Shown: positions 36,636-45,010 of the stretch, piece after piece | Layout: every line of letters begins with the position of its first letter | How positions within the stretch are numbered: the first letter of the stretch is position 1 | Source: Ruegeria atlantica | GTDB lineage: Bacteria > Pseudomonadota > Alphaproteobacteria > Rhodobacterales > Rhodobacteraceae | Assembly: GCF_013032005.1 (NCBI RefSeq) | Contig: NZ_WQBE01000005.1 | Span: 217,410-281,409, forward strand | Reading direction: 5' to 3' | Length of the DNA: 64,000 bases | Notes under the pieces: model-generated | Seen by the model: the letters and a program-made list of their open reading frames with translations, nothing else | The model's database searches: none | Told to the model about the DNA's origin: nothing | Program-made: the position numbers and the translations under genes

Positions 36636-36650
36636 ATTGTGGTCTTGGGC

Positions 36651-36668
36651 AGGGGGCAAGCCCCCTTT
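36651..36668. terminator. G/C hairpin between rnc and the multicopper oxidase gene
   Basis: AGGGGG (36651-36656) and CCCCCT (36661-36666) enclose CAAG. Only a short T-run follows on the plus strand. It lies between two convergent stop codons, so it may end the rnc transcript. It belongs to a type of G-rich/C-rich hairpin seen three times in the window. Confidence 0.5.
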
Positions 36669-36697
36669 CGCCCGTATTGGTGTGGTCAAACTGAACC

Positions 36698-38074
36698 TCA
36701 ATCCACCCGAATATATCCGGTTAGCCCGGTTTTTTGATGTTCGATCACGTGGCAATGAAACGCCCAGTCGCCCGGGTTGTCGGCGACCAACGCGATCTCG
36801 ACCACCTCATCTTTCAACAGCAACATCGTGTCGGTCAGCAATGGTGGTAACGGGCGAAGGTTCGATTTTATCGGTACAAAAGCCAACCCATGCAGGTGGA
36901 TCGGATGCAGATTCGGTGACTCGTTACGCAATCGCACAACATAACTTTTACCTCGTTGCAGCGTGGCCAACGGACCAACCCCTTTCGCCGCATCCCCCGG
37001 CCAAGGCGTTCGGTTGATCGACCAGAAGTTATACCCAAGAGAGCCACAAAACCCATTGGTCGGCTCGCCTCCTTCGGGTGTCCAGCCAAAGACAAATTCG
37101 TGCAATTCGGCATTCGCCAGATCCGGTTTTGTTGTGGGGTTCACGGGTAGGGGGCGCAGCTCGCGCAGTTCGCGCGAGACGGGCGCACCCACTGCACGCA
37201 AACGGGTCATAGAGCGATTCGGCTGTCCAGGAAACTTGGCCATCAGATCGACAGTCTGACCCTCGCCTAGTGGCATTTTCAAAGCAAAATCCACACGCTG
37301 TCCGGGTCCAATCAGCAAGGGGTCATCGGCACTGGGCAATGGAAAGTCAACTTCGACCGGATGACCGTCCCATGCGATAATTCGGGCCTCGGCACCGCTC
37401 AGATGCACCTTGTAGATGCGGGTTGTGTCCGTGTTTACCACGCGCAAACGTACAAGGCTGCCTGCGGCGTGATCATAAACCGGCCCATCCAGCCAGTTCG
37501 CCGTTTGCACATTACCAAAGGTTCCCGCCCTTGCGGCCCCGCGCGCGGTGAAGGCAGGCAGGAACGACCCGTCATCATTCAGGCGGAAATCACGCAGGTT
37601 GATCACCTGCTCGCTGTCAAAACCGGGATCTGCGGCCTCGGCGATCACCAGCACTCCGGTCAGGCCATGGGCCATCTGTTCCATCGTCATGCAATGAGGG
37701 TGATACCAATAAGTGCCCGCATCCGGAGGTGTGAATTCATAGTCAAACACCTCACCCGGTCCAATCGGCATTTGGGTCAGATAAGGCACCCCGTCCATGT
37801 CATTCGGAATACGCAACCCGTGCCAATGCATCGCCGTATAATCAGGCAGGGTGTTGCGCACCGGCAGGCGCATCACCTCACCCTGTTTGCCATGTAAAAC
37901 CGGAGGCGGCGCGTCGGGCGACAGGCTGACCATACCGGTGGTGACCTGATCGCGTAGGGCAAAGCTGGCGGGTTGGACGACCAGCTCTTGCGCACCTGCC
38001 GCTAAACCAATGCATCCCAGTCCTAACGCCCCGGCGGTGGCACCACTGCCCAAAAGAAACTCGCGACGGTTCAT
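36698..38074 (-). CDS. Multicopper oxidase with Tat-like signal
   Basis: 458 residues with an N-terminal MNRREFLLGSGATAGALGLG, a twin-arginine signal that suits export of a folded copper protein. Copper ligands are complete: HWHG (83-86), WYHPHCMTMEQMAHG (about 123-137), HPIHLHG near 395 and HCHVIEH (440-446). The axial position after His446 is Leu451. Substrate could be cuprous ion, manganese, phenols or another metal. No copper-export or blue-copper partner gene is adjacent. It is transcribed against, and inserted between, rnc and era. Confidence 0.9.
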   Translation of the reverse strand: MNRREFLLGSGATAGALGLGCIGLAAGAQELVVQPASFALRDQVTTGMVSLSPDAPPPVLHGKQGEVMRLPVRNTLPDYTAMHWHGLRIPNDMDGVPYLTQMPIGPGEVFDYEFTPPDAGTYWYHPHCMTMEQMAHGLTGVLVIAEAADPGFDSEQVINLRDFRLNDDGSFLPAFTARGAARAGTFGNVQTANWLDGPVYDHAAGSLVRLRVVNTDTTRIYKVHLSGAEARIIAWDGHPVEVDFPLPSADDPLLIGPGQRVDFALKMPLGEGQTVDLMAKFPGQPNRSMTRLRAVGAPVSRELRELRPLPVNPTTKPDLANAELHEFVFGWTPEGGEPTNGFCGSLGYNFWSINRTPWPGDAAKGVGPLATLQRGKSYVVRLRNESPNLHPIHLHGLAFVPIKSNLRPLPPLLTDTMLLLKDEVVEIALVADNPGDWAFHCHVIEHQKTGLTGYIRVD

Positions 38075-38231
38075 ATCAGCCTCATGAAAAGAAGGATTGC
38101 CTGGCTGTTAATGGCGTGGCGTGATCCGGTGATGCCATCCCGACCGCATGGCCGCAATGCGACAAATGCCTCTGGCCCGCGGGGGCTTTCTGCTATAGGG
38201 GTGCGCACTTGCAAACAGGATCGCATCACAC

Positions 38232-39140
38232 ATGACCACACGCGCCGGATTTATCGCCCTGATCGGAGAGCCCAACGCAGGCAAATCCACCCTTCTGAAC
38301 CGCATGGTCGGGGCTAAGGTCTCGATCGTGACGCATAAGGTGCAAACCACCCGCGCCCGCATTCGTGGTGTGGCGATGGAAGGGGATGCGCAACTGGTAT
38401 TCGTTGACACGCCCGGCCTGTTCAAACCCCGCCGTCGTCTGGATCGCGCCATGGTCGCGGCCGCCTGGGGCGGGGCTGCGGATGCTGATGTGGTGGTGCT
38501 GATGGTTGAGGCGCATCGAGGCATCACCGAAGGGGTCGAACGCATCCTCGAAGGTCTGGAAGAGATCGGGCAGGGCCGTACCATCGCGCTGGCCATCAAC
38601 AAGATTGACAAGGTTCCGTCCGAGAAACTGCTGGCGCTGACCAGCGATCTGAACGCGCGCTATCCTTTTGCCGAAACTTTCATGATCTCGGCCGAGCGCG
38701 GCTATGGTGTGGAAGACCTGCGCAAGTGGCTTGCCGCAGAACTGCCCGAAGGACCTTGGCTGTATCCCGAAGATCAGATTGCCGATCTTCCGATGCGCAT
38801 GATCGCCGCCGAGATGACGCGCGAGAAACTGACCCTGCGCCTGCATCAGGAACTGCCCTACCAGTTGACCGTCGAGACCGAGAACTGGGAGGAACGCAAG
38901 GATGGGTCCGCCAAGATCGATCAGGTCATCTATGTCATGCGCGACGGTCACAAAGGTATTGTGCTGGGCAAACGCGGCGAGACCATCAAGGCCGTCAGCC
39001 AGGCAGCGCGGGCCGAGCTGGAAGAGTTCCTCGACCGCAAGGTTCATCTGTTCCTGCAGGTCAAGGTGCGCCCGAACTGGCTGGAAGAATCCGAGCGCTA
39101 TTCGGAAATGGGGCTGGATTTCAAAGACGGCAACGCATGA
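38232..39140 (+). CDS. era: GTPase Era
   Basis: 302 residues. G1 GEPNAGKSTL (about 11-20), G2 region TTRARIRG, G3 DTPGLF (about 58), G4 NKID (about 121) and a C-terminal KH domain (VIYVMRDGHKGIVLGKRGETIKAVSQAAR, about 235-263). Era binds the 3' end of 16S rRNA and is needed for 30S assembly. Its stop overlaps the DUF1491 gene start (ATGA). Because an opposite-strand gene separates it from rnc, it needs its own promoter in 38075-38231. Confidence 0.97.
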   Translation: MTTRAGFIALIGEPNAGKSTLLNRMVGAKVSIVTHKVQTTRARIRGVAMEGDAQLVFVDTPGLFKPRRRLDRAMVAAAWGGAADADVVVLMVEAHRGITEGVERILEGLEEIGQGRTIALAINKIDKVPSEKLLALTSDLNARYPFAETFMISAERGYGVEDLRKWLAAELPEGPWLYPEDQIADLPMRMIAAEMTREKLTLRLHQELPYQLTVETENWEERKDGSAKIDQVIYVMRDGHKGIVLGKRGETIKAVSQAARAELEEFLDRKVHLFLQVKVRPNWLEESERYSEMGLDFKDGNA

Positions 39141-39466
39141 CGCGCCTGACGGCTGATTTCTGGGTCCACGCCTATCTGGCGCGGCTGCGGTTTCAGGACA
39201 TTCCGGCCTATGTAGTGGCCCACGGGGACGACACGGCCGGCGCTGTGCTGGTTAAGCTGAACACTCTGGACGGGCGGGCCGTGGCCTTCCAACGCAGCTT
39301 TGATCTGATGAGTGGCGAGCGTAAATGGGTTGAACTCTCTACCGGTGCGGAAATGGATGTGGATGAAGCCATTCAACGCCAGCGCAGCTTTGACCCAGAC
39401 CTTTGGGTGATTGAGGTAGAAGACCGGCAGGGGCGGCATCTTCTTGGAGAAGAAGGGCTGGATTAA
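39137..39466 (+). CDS. DUF1491 family protein
   Basis: 109 residues from ATG at 39137 overlapping the era stop. ADFWVHAYLARLRFQDIPAYVVAHGDDTAGAVLVKLN and the tail DRQGRHLLGEEGLD match the alphaproteobacterial DUF1491 family, which regularly lies between era and recO. It is soluble, mixed alpha/beta and has no catalytic motif that can be named. The link with Era/RecO is positional only. Confidence 0.88.
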   Translation: MTRLTADFWVHAYLARLRFQDIPAYVVAHGDDTAGAVLVKLNTLDGRAVAFQRSFDLMSGERKWVELSTGAEMDVDEAIQRQRSFDPDLWVIEVEDRQGRHLLGEEGLD

Positions 39467-39578
39467 CTGCAGCTTGGTCTGGCGGACAAAGTCTAACAAT
39501 CTATTTCTATTTATCGTTACACCCTGCACACTGAAATACCATCTGGAATTGCGCCCCCTTCCTAAGAGTTTGGAATTT

Positions 39579-40478
39579 ATGAAAACCTTCTTGTTAGCCT
39601 GCCGTCTTCCCTTTTTGCTCTTGGTTTGCACAGCGACTTCCGCAGCGGCGCAGCCCAGATTGGGTTGGATCTATCAACTTGACGGGCTTGCTGCTTTTCA
39701 GGGCGATGCGAGTTTGAGTGGAGGTGGAGAGTTCTCGGCAAGCCGTGCTTTTGTGCGAACCACCGCGCTTTATAACATGGACGGAGGGAACTCCGTTGGG
39801 GTGTCGGCTAGCTTCGGTAGGTTCGATTACAACTTTAGCGAAGCAAATAACCAGCCTTGGGAAGATATCCGAGACATTCGCGTTTCCTTGCCAGTGCGGT
39901 TTCGAGTTGGAAATACAGCCACCGCCTTTATATCGCCACAGATCAGATGGGACTATCAAAGCGGCGCTACTGCCTCGGACGGACGTACCTATGGAGCTTT
40001 TGCGGGTATTGCATGGAAGCTAAGTGAGCGTCTTACCATCGGCCCTGCATTAGGCGTGTTTTCGCAGTTGGAGGATGACGATATCGATTTCTTCCCAGCC
40101 TTGTTGGTGGATTGGGATATAAACGACCGCTGGAACTTGAACACAGGCTCAGGGATTGGTGCTACGCAAGGTCCAGGACTCACGCTCAGCTACGCGCTAA
40201 ATAACGAAATGAACCTGTCGCTTTCGGCTCGCTCCGAGAGAATACGGTTTCGATTGGATGGAGATGGCTTGGCTCCGGATGGGGTGGGTGAAGACAAAAG
40301 CATCCCTGTTGTGCTGGCGTTAGGTTACAGTCCCAATCCTGGCGTTTCGTTGAATGTCTTTGCAGGGGCTGAGTTGGATGGCCGTTTGACGTTGGACGAT
40401 GCAAATGGTTCGGAACTCAGTCGCCAGAATTACGAAACGGCACCATTGGTCGGCTTTGCATTCAGAGTAAGGTTCTAA
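39579..40478 (+). CDS. Putative outer-membrane beta-barrel protein
   Basis: 299 residues from ATG at 39579; the signal peptide is MKTFLLACRLPFLLLVCTATSAAA with cleavage after AAA. The mature protein shows alternating polar/aromatic strands with Gly turns (SVGVSASFGRFDYNF, LNTGSGIGATQGPGLTLSYAL) and ends in the barrel-type C-terminus VGFAFRVRF with terminal Phe, the BAM recognition pattern. Base composition by eye is lower in G+C than the flanking genes. It sits inside the era-recO series where no such gene is normally found. Function unknown. Confidence 0.7.
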   Translation: MKTFLLACRLPFLLLVCTATSAAAQPRLGWIYQLDGLAAFQGDASLSGGGEFSASRAFVRTTALYNMDGGNSVGVSASFGRFDYNFSEANNQPWEDIRDIRVSLPVRFRVGNTATAFISPQIRWDYQSGATASDGRTYGAFAGIAWKLSERLTIGPALGVFSQLEDDDIDFFPALLVDWDINDRWNLNTGSGIGATQGPGLTLSYALNNEMNLSLSARSERIRFRLDGDGLAPDGVGEDKSIPVVLALGYSPNPGVSLNVFAGAELDGRLTLDDANGSELSRQNYETAPLVGFAFRVRF

Positions 40479-40668
40479 TTGCCCTTCTGGTTCAGTTTTT
40501 CCCTCTAGACTACCCGACCTGCGACTATCCTCCGAAAACCTGGAGCCATGGGGGACCGGGATTGGCCTAGTGCGATCACGGCATACTTCTGAATCTAATT
40601 GTTGCGTCAAAATCGGAGGTATTGATACCGCACAGACAATTGTCGATTGACGCGCAAAGAAACCACTC

Positions 40669-41109
40669 TTATCCAGCCAGTTCCACCCCGGTTTTGCGCA
40701 ATACCTCGGCAATTTTGGCACCGTCTTGAACTGGGCCTGGTGCTTCACGATCAAGGTCCGCGAACATCTCGATGGCGCGCGAACCCCTGCCGCTTATCTC
40801 AAGCAGATGTGCGCCCCCGGGGCCAAACTTGAAACTGTGTACTGTCCCGGCCGGGAAATGAACCAGCGTACCGGCGGGGGCGCTTCTGGTTTCCCCGTCC
40901 ATGACAAATTCGACCTCGCCTTTCACCACAAAAAAGGTCTCATCCCATGGGTGCGTGTGGGGCGGTGGGCCATTGCCTTCGTGACCGTAATTGAGCGTGA
41001 CTGCATAATCCCCGATCTGTTCAAGACGTGCTAGCACAGTGATTTTGTCACCAAGAACGTTCAGGGGTTCAGGGTAGTCGGAAGGTGAGGTGATAAAAGG
41101 TGTTTTCAT
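40669..41109 (-). CDS. Cupin domain protein
   Basis: 146 residues from ATG at 41109 with AGGAG upstream on the minus strand. The cupin motif 1 is seen as GPPPHTHPWDETFFVVKGEVEFVMDG (His and Glu metal ligands) and motif 2 as PAGTVHSFKFG. It is a single-domain cupin, probably metal binding, of the kind found in small dioxygenases, isomerases or sensors. No neighbour suggests a substrate. Together with the outer-membrane protein it separates DUF1491 from recO. Confidence 0.85.
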   Translation of the reverse strand: MKTPFITSPSDYPEPLNVLGDKITVLARLEQIGDYAVTLNYGHEGNGPPPHTHPWDETFFVVKGEVEFVMDGETRSAPAGTLVHFPAGTVHSFKFGPGGAHLLEISGRGSRAIEMFADLDREAPGPVQDGAKIAEVLRKTGVELAG

Positions 41110-41316
41110 GGTGTACTCCTGTCTGTTCTCGGGGCGTATCCCGTTCAAATCAATCAATGAACCTGCCCCAGCAGCGCGCCGGTGCCGTTGATCATAGCAT
41201 TTGTCGGAAGGTCTGGGGACTTTTACAAAAGTGCAGCAGCACCGGCATATATCTTGCGCATGATCGGTTGTTGCGGTCTTGTGGCCGGGAAGTTCTATAC
41301 CCATCAGGAGCCCACT

Positions 41317-42042
41317 TTGGATTGGCGTGATCACGGCATCCTTCTGACCTCGCGCCGCCACGGCGAAACGGCGGCGATCATCGAGGTTTTTACCGAAGGC
41401 CACGGTCGCCATGCTGGGGTTGTGCGCGGGGGCGCCAGCCGCAAGACCGCGCCGATCCTGCAACCGGGGGCGCAGTTGGACGTTCTGTGGCGCGCGCGAC
41501 TTGAGGAACATATCGGAACGTTTCAGGTTGAACCCCTGCGATCCCGCGCGGCGGCGGCGTTTTCGGGGCGCTTGGCGCTGGCCGGGTTAAACGCTGTTGT
41601 CTCCTTGTTGTCCTTTTGTCTGCCGGAACGAGAGCCGCACCCTGCCGTCTACAATCAGACGGAACAGCTGATGGATTTGCTGGGCCAGGATGAAATCTGG
41701 CCGCTGGCTTATCTACGGTGGGAACTGGCCATGTTGGAAGAGCTTGGGTTCGGGCTTGATTTGTCCGTATGCGCCGTGACGGGCGCACGTGAGGGGCTTA
41801 TTTATGTCTCGCCCAAATCCGGTCGGGCGGTCAGCGGCGAAGCGGCAGGGGAATGGGCGGATAAGCTGTTACCTCTGCCGCCTTGCCTGCGCGGAGAAGG
41901 CGCTGCGCCGGACGCAGAGATCGCAGCGGGTTTGCAAACGACCGGGTATTTTCTGGAACACCGCGTGGCCCCGTCGCTGGGGCACCACCCGTTGCCAGAG
42001 GCGCGGGAACGATTTGTGGTTCAGTTTACTCGACGGCTGTAA
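41317..42042 (+). CDS. recO: DNA repair protein RecO
   Basis: 241 residues from a TTG at 41317 preceded by CAGGAG at 41305-41310, giving (M)[35 protein letters not shown]; the longer frame upstream has no homology. The OB-fold N-terminus, the [24 protein letters not shown] segment and the helical C-terminus ([31 protein letters not shown]) match RecO. The zinc cysteines of some RecO proteins are only partly present. It helps RecR load RecA at gaps. Convergent with the META-domain gene, 17-base overlap. Confidence 0.92.
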   Translation: MDWRDHGILLTSRRHGETAAIIEVFTEGHGRHAGVVRGGASRKTAPILQPGAQLDVLWRARLEEHIGTFQVEPLRSRAAAAFSGRLALAGLNAVVSLLSFCLPEREPHPAVYNQTEQLMDLLGQDEIWPLAYLRWELAMLEELGFGLDLSVCAVTGAREGLIYVSPKSGRAVSGEAAGEWADKLLPLPPCLRGEGAAPDAEIAAGLQTTGYFLEHRVAPSLGHHPLPEARERFVVQFTRRL

Positions 42043-42418
42043 ACACCATCTCGTGCCCGTCTTCATTTCGCAGGATCAATACATCACCAGAGACCTCGGA
42101 TTGAGTCATGGCCATAAGGGCTGCGAAGTAGAACCCTTCAGCCTCAAGCCCGGCACAGGCGGCGCGGGTCGCAGTCAGGTCTGCAATCTCAAACCACGGA
42201 TATGGCGCGTTCAGAGTACCGCTGTAGCTGTTGCAAGGGGCATTTCCTGCTATCTTGCCTTCCTTGGGAAAGCGCAGCAGGGCGCTGGCCTCAAAGGGTT
42301 GCCCGTCGATCTCCTGCAACGCCCATGTTTGATCAGCCGCGCCGTAGGCAGCGACGGTTTCGTCTTTGTCGCATTGGAAAAGGGCCAGCAGGGGTAGGGT
42401 CAGGATCAGGCGGGTCAT
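42026..42418 (-). CDS. META/HslJ-like lipoprotein
   Basis: 130 residues. The N-terminus [20 protein letters not shown] resembles a type II signal with Cys16, although LFQC is a poor lipobox. The body reads as a META domain: [12 protein letters not shown], then [12 protein letters not shown] (the family's GxxGCNxxxG-like segment) and a last region [23 protein letters not shown]. HslJ relatives are envelope proteins linked to novobiocin or heat response. It is followed on the same strand by nothing further, and it is 41 bases downstream of another lipoprotein gene. Confidence 0.72.
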   Translation of the reverse strand: MTRLILTLPLLALFQCDKDETVAAYGAADQTWALQEIDGQPFEASALLRFPKEGKIAGNAPCNSYSGTLNAPYPWFEIADLTATRAACAGLEAEGFYFAALMAMTQSEVSGDVLILRNEDGHEMVFTAVE

Positions 42419-42459
42419 GGGATGGTCTTAGCGCAACCTTTGAGCGGACGGAACCGACG

Positions 42460-43026
42460 TCAGTAGGGGATCTCGCCGCTAATCAATTCTTCCCGGACCT
42501 CCAGACGAGGGCGCCAGTTATACTTGGTATCTTCCCGGACCGGCGCCCATGTCAGCGCGCCGCTGGCCCGCCAAGGGTCAAGGATGATCCCGTCATACAT
42601 CGAATCCCCCTTGGCACTGATCAGAGCCGAGTGGTGGATGATCCGAAACGCCGTCGGCGGTGAAGTCGCCCAGTGCAGGTCCAGCGTGCGGAAATTCTCT
42701 TGCTTTAGGCGTGTGGTCATGGCCTGAGCCCAATCATTGCACAGCCCAAACTCGCGAAAGCCGTTGATGACCTTGGCGTTGTGGATGATGGCTGAGTCTG
42801 TGACGTTCCATTCCTGCTTCAATTGCTGGGAATAAGAGTAGGCAATCGTCGCGGCTTTGTTTGCCTCGGCCGGATCGACCTTGGGGCCAAGGGCCTGGAT
42901 GGCCATCGCCAGATCGTCAATATCGCTTTGGCCGACGGTCGGTTGCTTGGTCGCGCATCCGCCAAGGACTATTGCCGCTAGAACCGCACACAGTGCGAAA
43001 AGTCGTCTGGTCATTTTTCGTGCCAT
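42460..43026 (-). CDS. Putative lipoprotein with conserved cysteine-linked domain
   Basis: 188 residues from ATG at 43026 (or 43014). MTRRLFALCAVLAAIVLGGCATKQ is a lipoprotein signal with an LGGC lipobox. The mature part has FGLCNDWAQAMTTRL, then LHWATSPPTAFRIIHHSALIS and DGIILDPWRASGALTWAPV. Cys, His and Asp in this order resemble papain-like fold proteins, but the triad is only a guess. It lies upstream of the META-domain gene and may be co-transcribed with it. Confidence 0.65.
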   Translation of the reverse strand: MARKMTRRLFALCAVLAAIVLGGCATKQPTVGQSDIDDLAMAIQALGPKVDPAEANKAATIAYSYSQQLKQEWNVTDSAIIHNAKVINGFREFGLCNDWAQAMTTRLKQENFRTLDLHWATSPPTAFRIIHHSALISAKGDSMYDGIILDPWRASGALTWAPVREDTKYNWRPRLEVREELISGEIPY

Positions 43027-43116
43027 TCTTTCTTGAGCGCAGGATGCTCTAACCAGGTTCGTACCTGAGATCAAAGGGGAAGTTCGCCATCAGCGGATCA
43101 CAACCTGCCCCGAACA

Positions 43117-43144
43117 GAAAAAGACCCGGCGCCAGGGCCGGGTC
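43117..43144 (-). terminator. Intrinsic terminator of the acyl-CoA dehydrogenase gene
   Basis: GACCCGGC (43123-43130) and GCCGGGTC (43137-43144) form an 8-base perfect stem with a 6-base loop. On the minus strand it runs into TTTTTC. It lies 30 bases beyond the stop of the 43174-44865 gene. Confidence 0.85.
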
Positions 43145-43173
43145 AGTTGGGGAAACGGGAATACCGAAAACGG

Positions 43174-44865
43174 TCAGCTCAGCAGTCGTCTTGCGATAAC
43201 CTGAGCCTGAATTTCAGCAGCCCCTTCGAAAATATTTAGAATACGTGCGTCGCACAGAACGCGGCTGATCTTGTATTCCAGCGCAAAGCCGTTGCCGCCA
43301 TGGATTTGCAGACCGTTGTCCGCAGCCGCCCAGGCCACACGCGCGCCCAACAGTTTGGCCATACCTGCCTCAAGATCGCAGCGCTGGCCGTGATCCTTTT
43401 CCCAGGCCGAGAAATAGGTCAGCTGCCGCGCGATCATGATCTCAACCGCCATCATCGCCAGCTTGCCCGAGACACGGGGGAAGTTGATCAGCGATTTGCC
43501 GAATTGCTTGCGGTCCTGCGCGTATTGCATGGCGATATCCAGCGCACTTTGTGCCACGCCGATGGCGCGGGCGGCGGTCTGGATACGGGCCGACTCGAAG
43601 GTTTCCATCAGCTGTTTGAAGCCTTTGCCCTCTTCGCCACCCAGAAGGTTTTCCCCTTTCACATGGAAACCGTCAAAACCCAGCTCATATTCCTTCATGC
43701 CGCGATAGCCCAGCACTTCGATCTCGCCACCGGTCATGCCGGGGGTGGGGAAGGGGTTCTCGTCCGTGCCGGGTGTTTTTTCAGCTAGGAACATGGACAG
43801 GCCGCGGTGATCGGTAGTGTCCGGATTGGTCCGCGCCAGCAGGGTCATCACATGGGTTCGGGCCGCGTGAGTAATCCAGGTCTTGTTGCCGGTGATCTCA
43901 TAGTCACCATCCGCGTTTTTGACGGCACGCGTGCGCAGGCTGCCCAAGTCGGATCCGGTGTTCGGTTCGGTGAACACAGCGGTGGGCAGGATCTCGGCGC
44001 TGGCCAGTTTCGGCAGCCAGTTGGCCTTTTGCTCGTCGGTGCCGCCTGCGATGATCAGCTCGGCCGCGATCTCGGACCGGGTGCCCAGCGAGCCGACGCC
44101 GATGTAACCGCGCGACAGTTCCTCGGACACCACGCACATCGAGGCTTTGGACAAGCCGAAGCCGCCGAATTCCTCGGGGATGGTCAGGCCGAAGACGCCC
44201 ATTTCGGCCAGTTCTTCGATGATTTCGATCGGGATCAGCTCGTCCTTGAGGTGCCAGTCATGGGCGTTCGGTTCGACCTTTTCCTGTGCATAGCGGCGGA
44301 ATTGGTCGCGGATCATTTCCAGTTCTTCATCCAGACCCGAGGCGCCGAACATGGTGGAACCGGCCTGATCACCCATCAGACCAACCAGTTGTGTGCGGGC
44401 GGCCTGTGTGTTGGCCTGAGCCATCAGCGTCTGGACTTCGGTGCATTGGAAACCAGACAGGGCGTCCCAGCCAAGGCCCATATCTTGCAGACGCACGACC
44501 TCTCCCTGGTTCATCGGGATGCCACCTGCGACCTGATGCAGGTACTCACCAAAGGCGATCTGATGCAACAGCTGTTCCATTTCGCCAAATTTGCCATCTG
44601 CATCCAGGGCTTCGGCCCAGCGTTGCATCTGTTGTAGTGATTGGTTGTACGTCGCCAGCCACGAAAGGCCGTGGGCGGCGGTTTGATTGGCTTCAATCAA
44701 CGCGCCAGAGACCCGGCCGTCAGCGGTGACTATCCCGCGGACCGACTCGCGGGCGCGTTCAAAAACTGCTTCAACGGCAGGCAGGGCCGCGCGGGTCAGC
44801 GTCAGAAGGTCGGGCAAAATCGCGGATGTCGTCATATGGGTCATATCCTGTCCGTCATGGGCCAT
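43174..44865 (-). CDS. mcd: Acyl-CoA dehydrogenase, probable (2S)-methylsuccinyl-CoA dehydrogenase
   Basis: 563 residues, about 170 longer at the N-terminus than ordinary acyl-CoA dehydrogenases. The extension contains IEANQTAAHGLSWLATYNQSL and GGIPMNQGEVVRLQD. The dehydrogenase core has AVFTEPNTGSDLGSLRTRA, GNKTWITHAARTH, GFKQLMETFESARIQTAARAIG and IHGGNGFALEYKISRVLCDARI for FAD and substrate. Length and extension fit Mcd of the ethylmalonyl-CoA pathway, which oxidises methylsuccinyl-CoA to mesaconyl-CoA and passes electrons to ETF (etfBA lies about 12 kb away). Another long-chain or methylthio-acyl-CoA enzyme is the main alternative. Confidence 0.75.
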   Translation of the reverse strand: MAHDGQDMTHMTTSAILPDLLTLTRAALPAVEAVFERARESVRGIVTADGRVSGALIEANQTAAHGLSWLATYNQSLQQMQRWAEALDADGKFGEMEQLLHQIAFGEYLHQVAGGIPMNQGEVVRLQDMGLGWDALSGFQCTEVQTLMAQANTQAARTQLVGLMGDQAGSTMFGASGLDEELEMIRDQFRRYAQEKVEPNAHDWHLKDELIPIEIIEELAEMGVFGLTIPEEFGGFGLSKASMCVVSEELSRGYIGVGSLGTRSEIAAELIIAGGTDEQKANWLPKLASAEILPTAVFTEPNTGSDLGSLRTRAVKNADGDYEITGNKTWITHAARTHVMTLLARTNPDTTDHRGLSMFLAEKTPGTDENPFPTPGMTGGEIEVLGYRGMKEYELGFDGFHVKGENLLGGEEGKGFKQLMETFESARIQTAARAIGVAQSALDIAMQYAQDRKQFGKSLINFPRVSGKLAMMAVEIMIARQLTYFSAWEKDHGQRCDLEAGMAKLLGARVAWAAADNGLQIHGGNGFALEYKISRVLCDARILNIFEGAAEIQAQVIARRLLS

Positions 44866-44903
44866 GAATCACGTCCTTCTTTAGAGTCGTCTGGTCATAC
44901 CAT

Positions 44904-44917
44904 GCTGCACGTGCAGC
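44904..44917. promoter_or_regulatory. 14-base perfect palindrome upstream of mcd
   Basis: GCTGCACGTGCAGC is fully self-complementary and lies 39 bases upstream of the dehydrogenase start, in the gap divergent to the TauE/SafE gene. It is a good candidate operator, but its regulator is not known. Confidence 0.5.
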
Positions 44918-45010
44918 GCAACAAAAATGCGAATTAAGCAGTGAAAAAGTTCGAAAATTGCTTTGTCGATTTTGCGATGCAGCGCGCGCCAAGAGTGTTA
45001 TCACGGGCGC

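Noticed and set aside
41182..41316. N-terminal extension of recO
   Set aside because: The added residues have no RecO similarity; TTG 41317 has a well-spaced ribosome site and yields the typical DWRDxG start.
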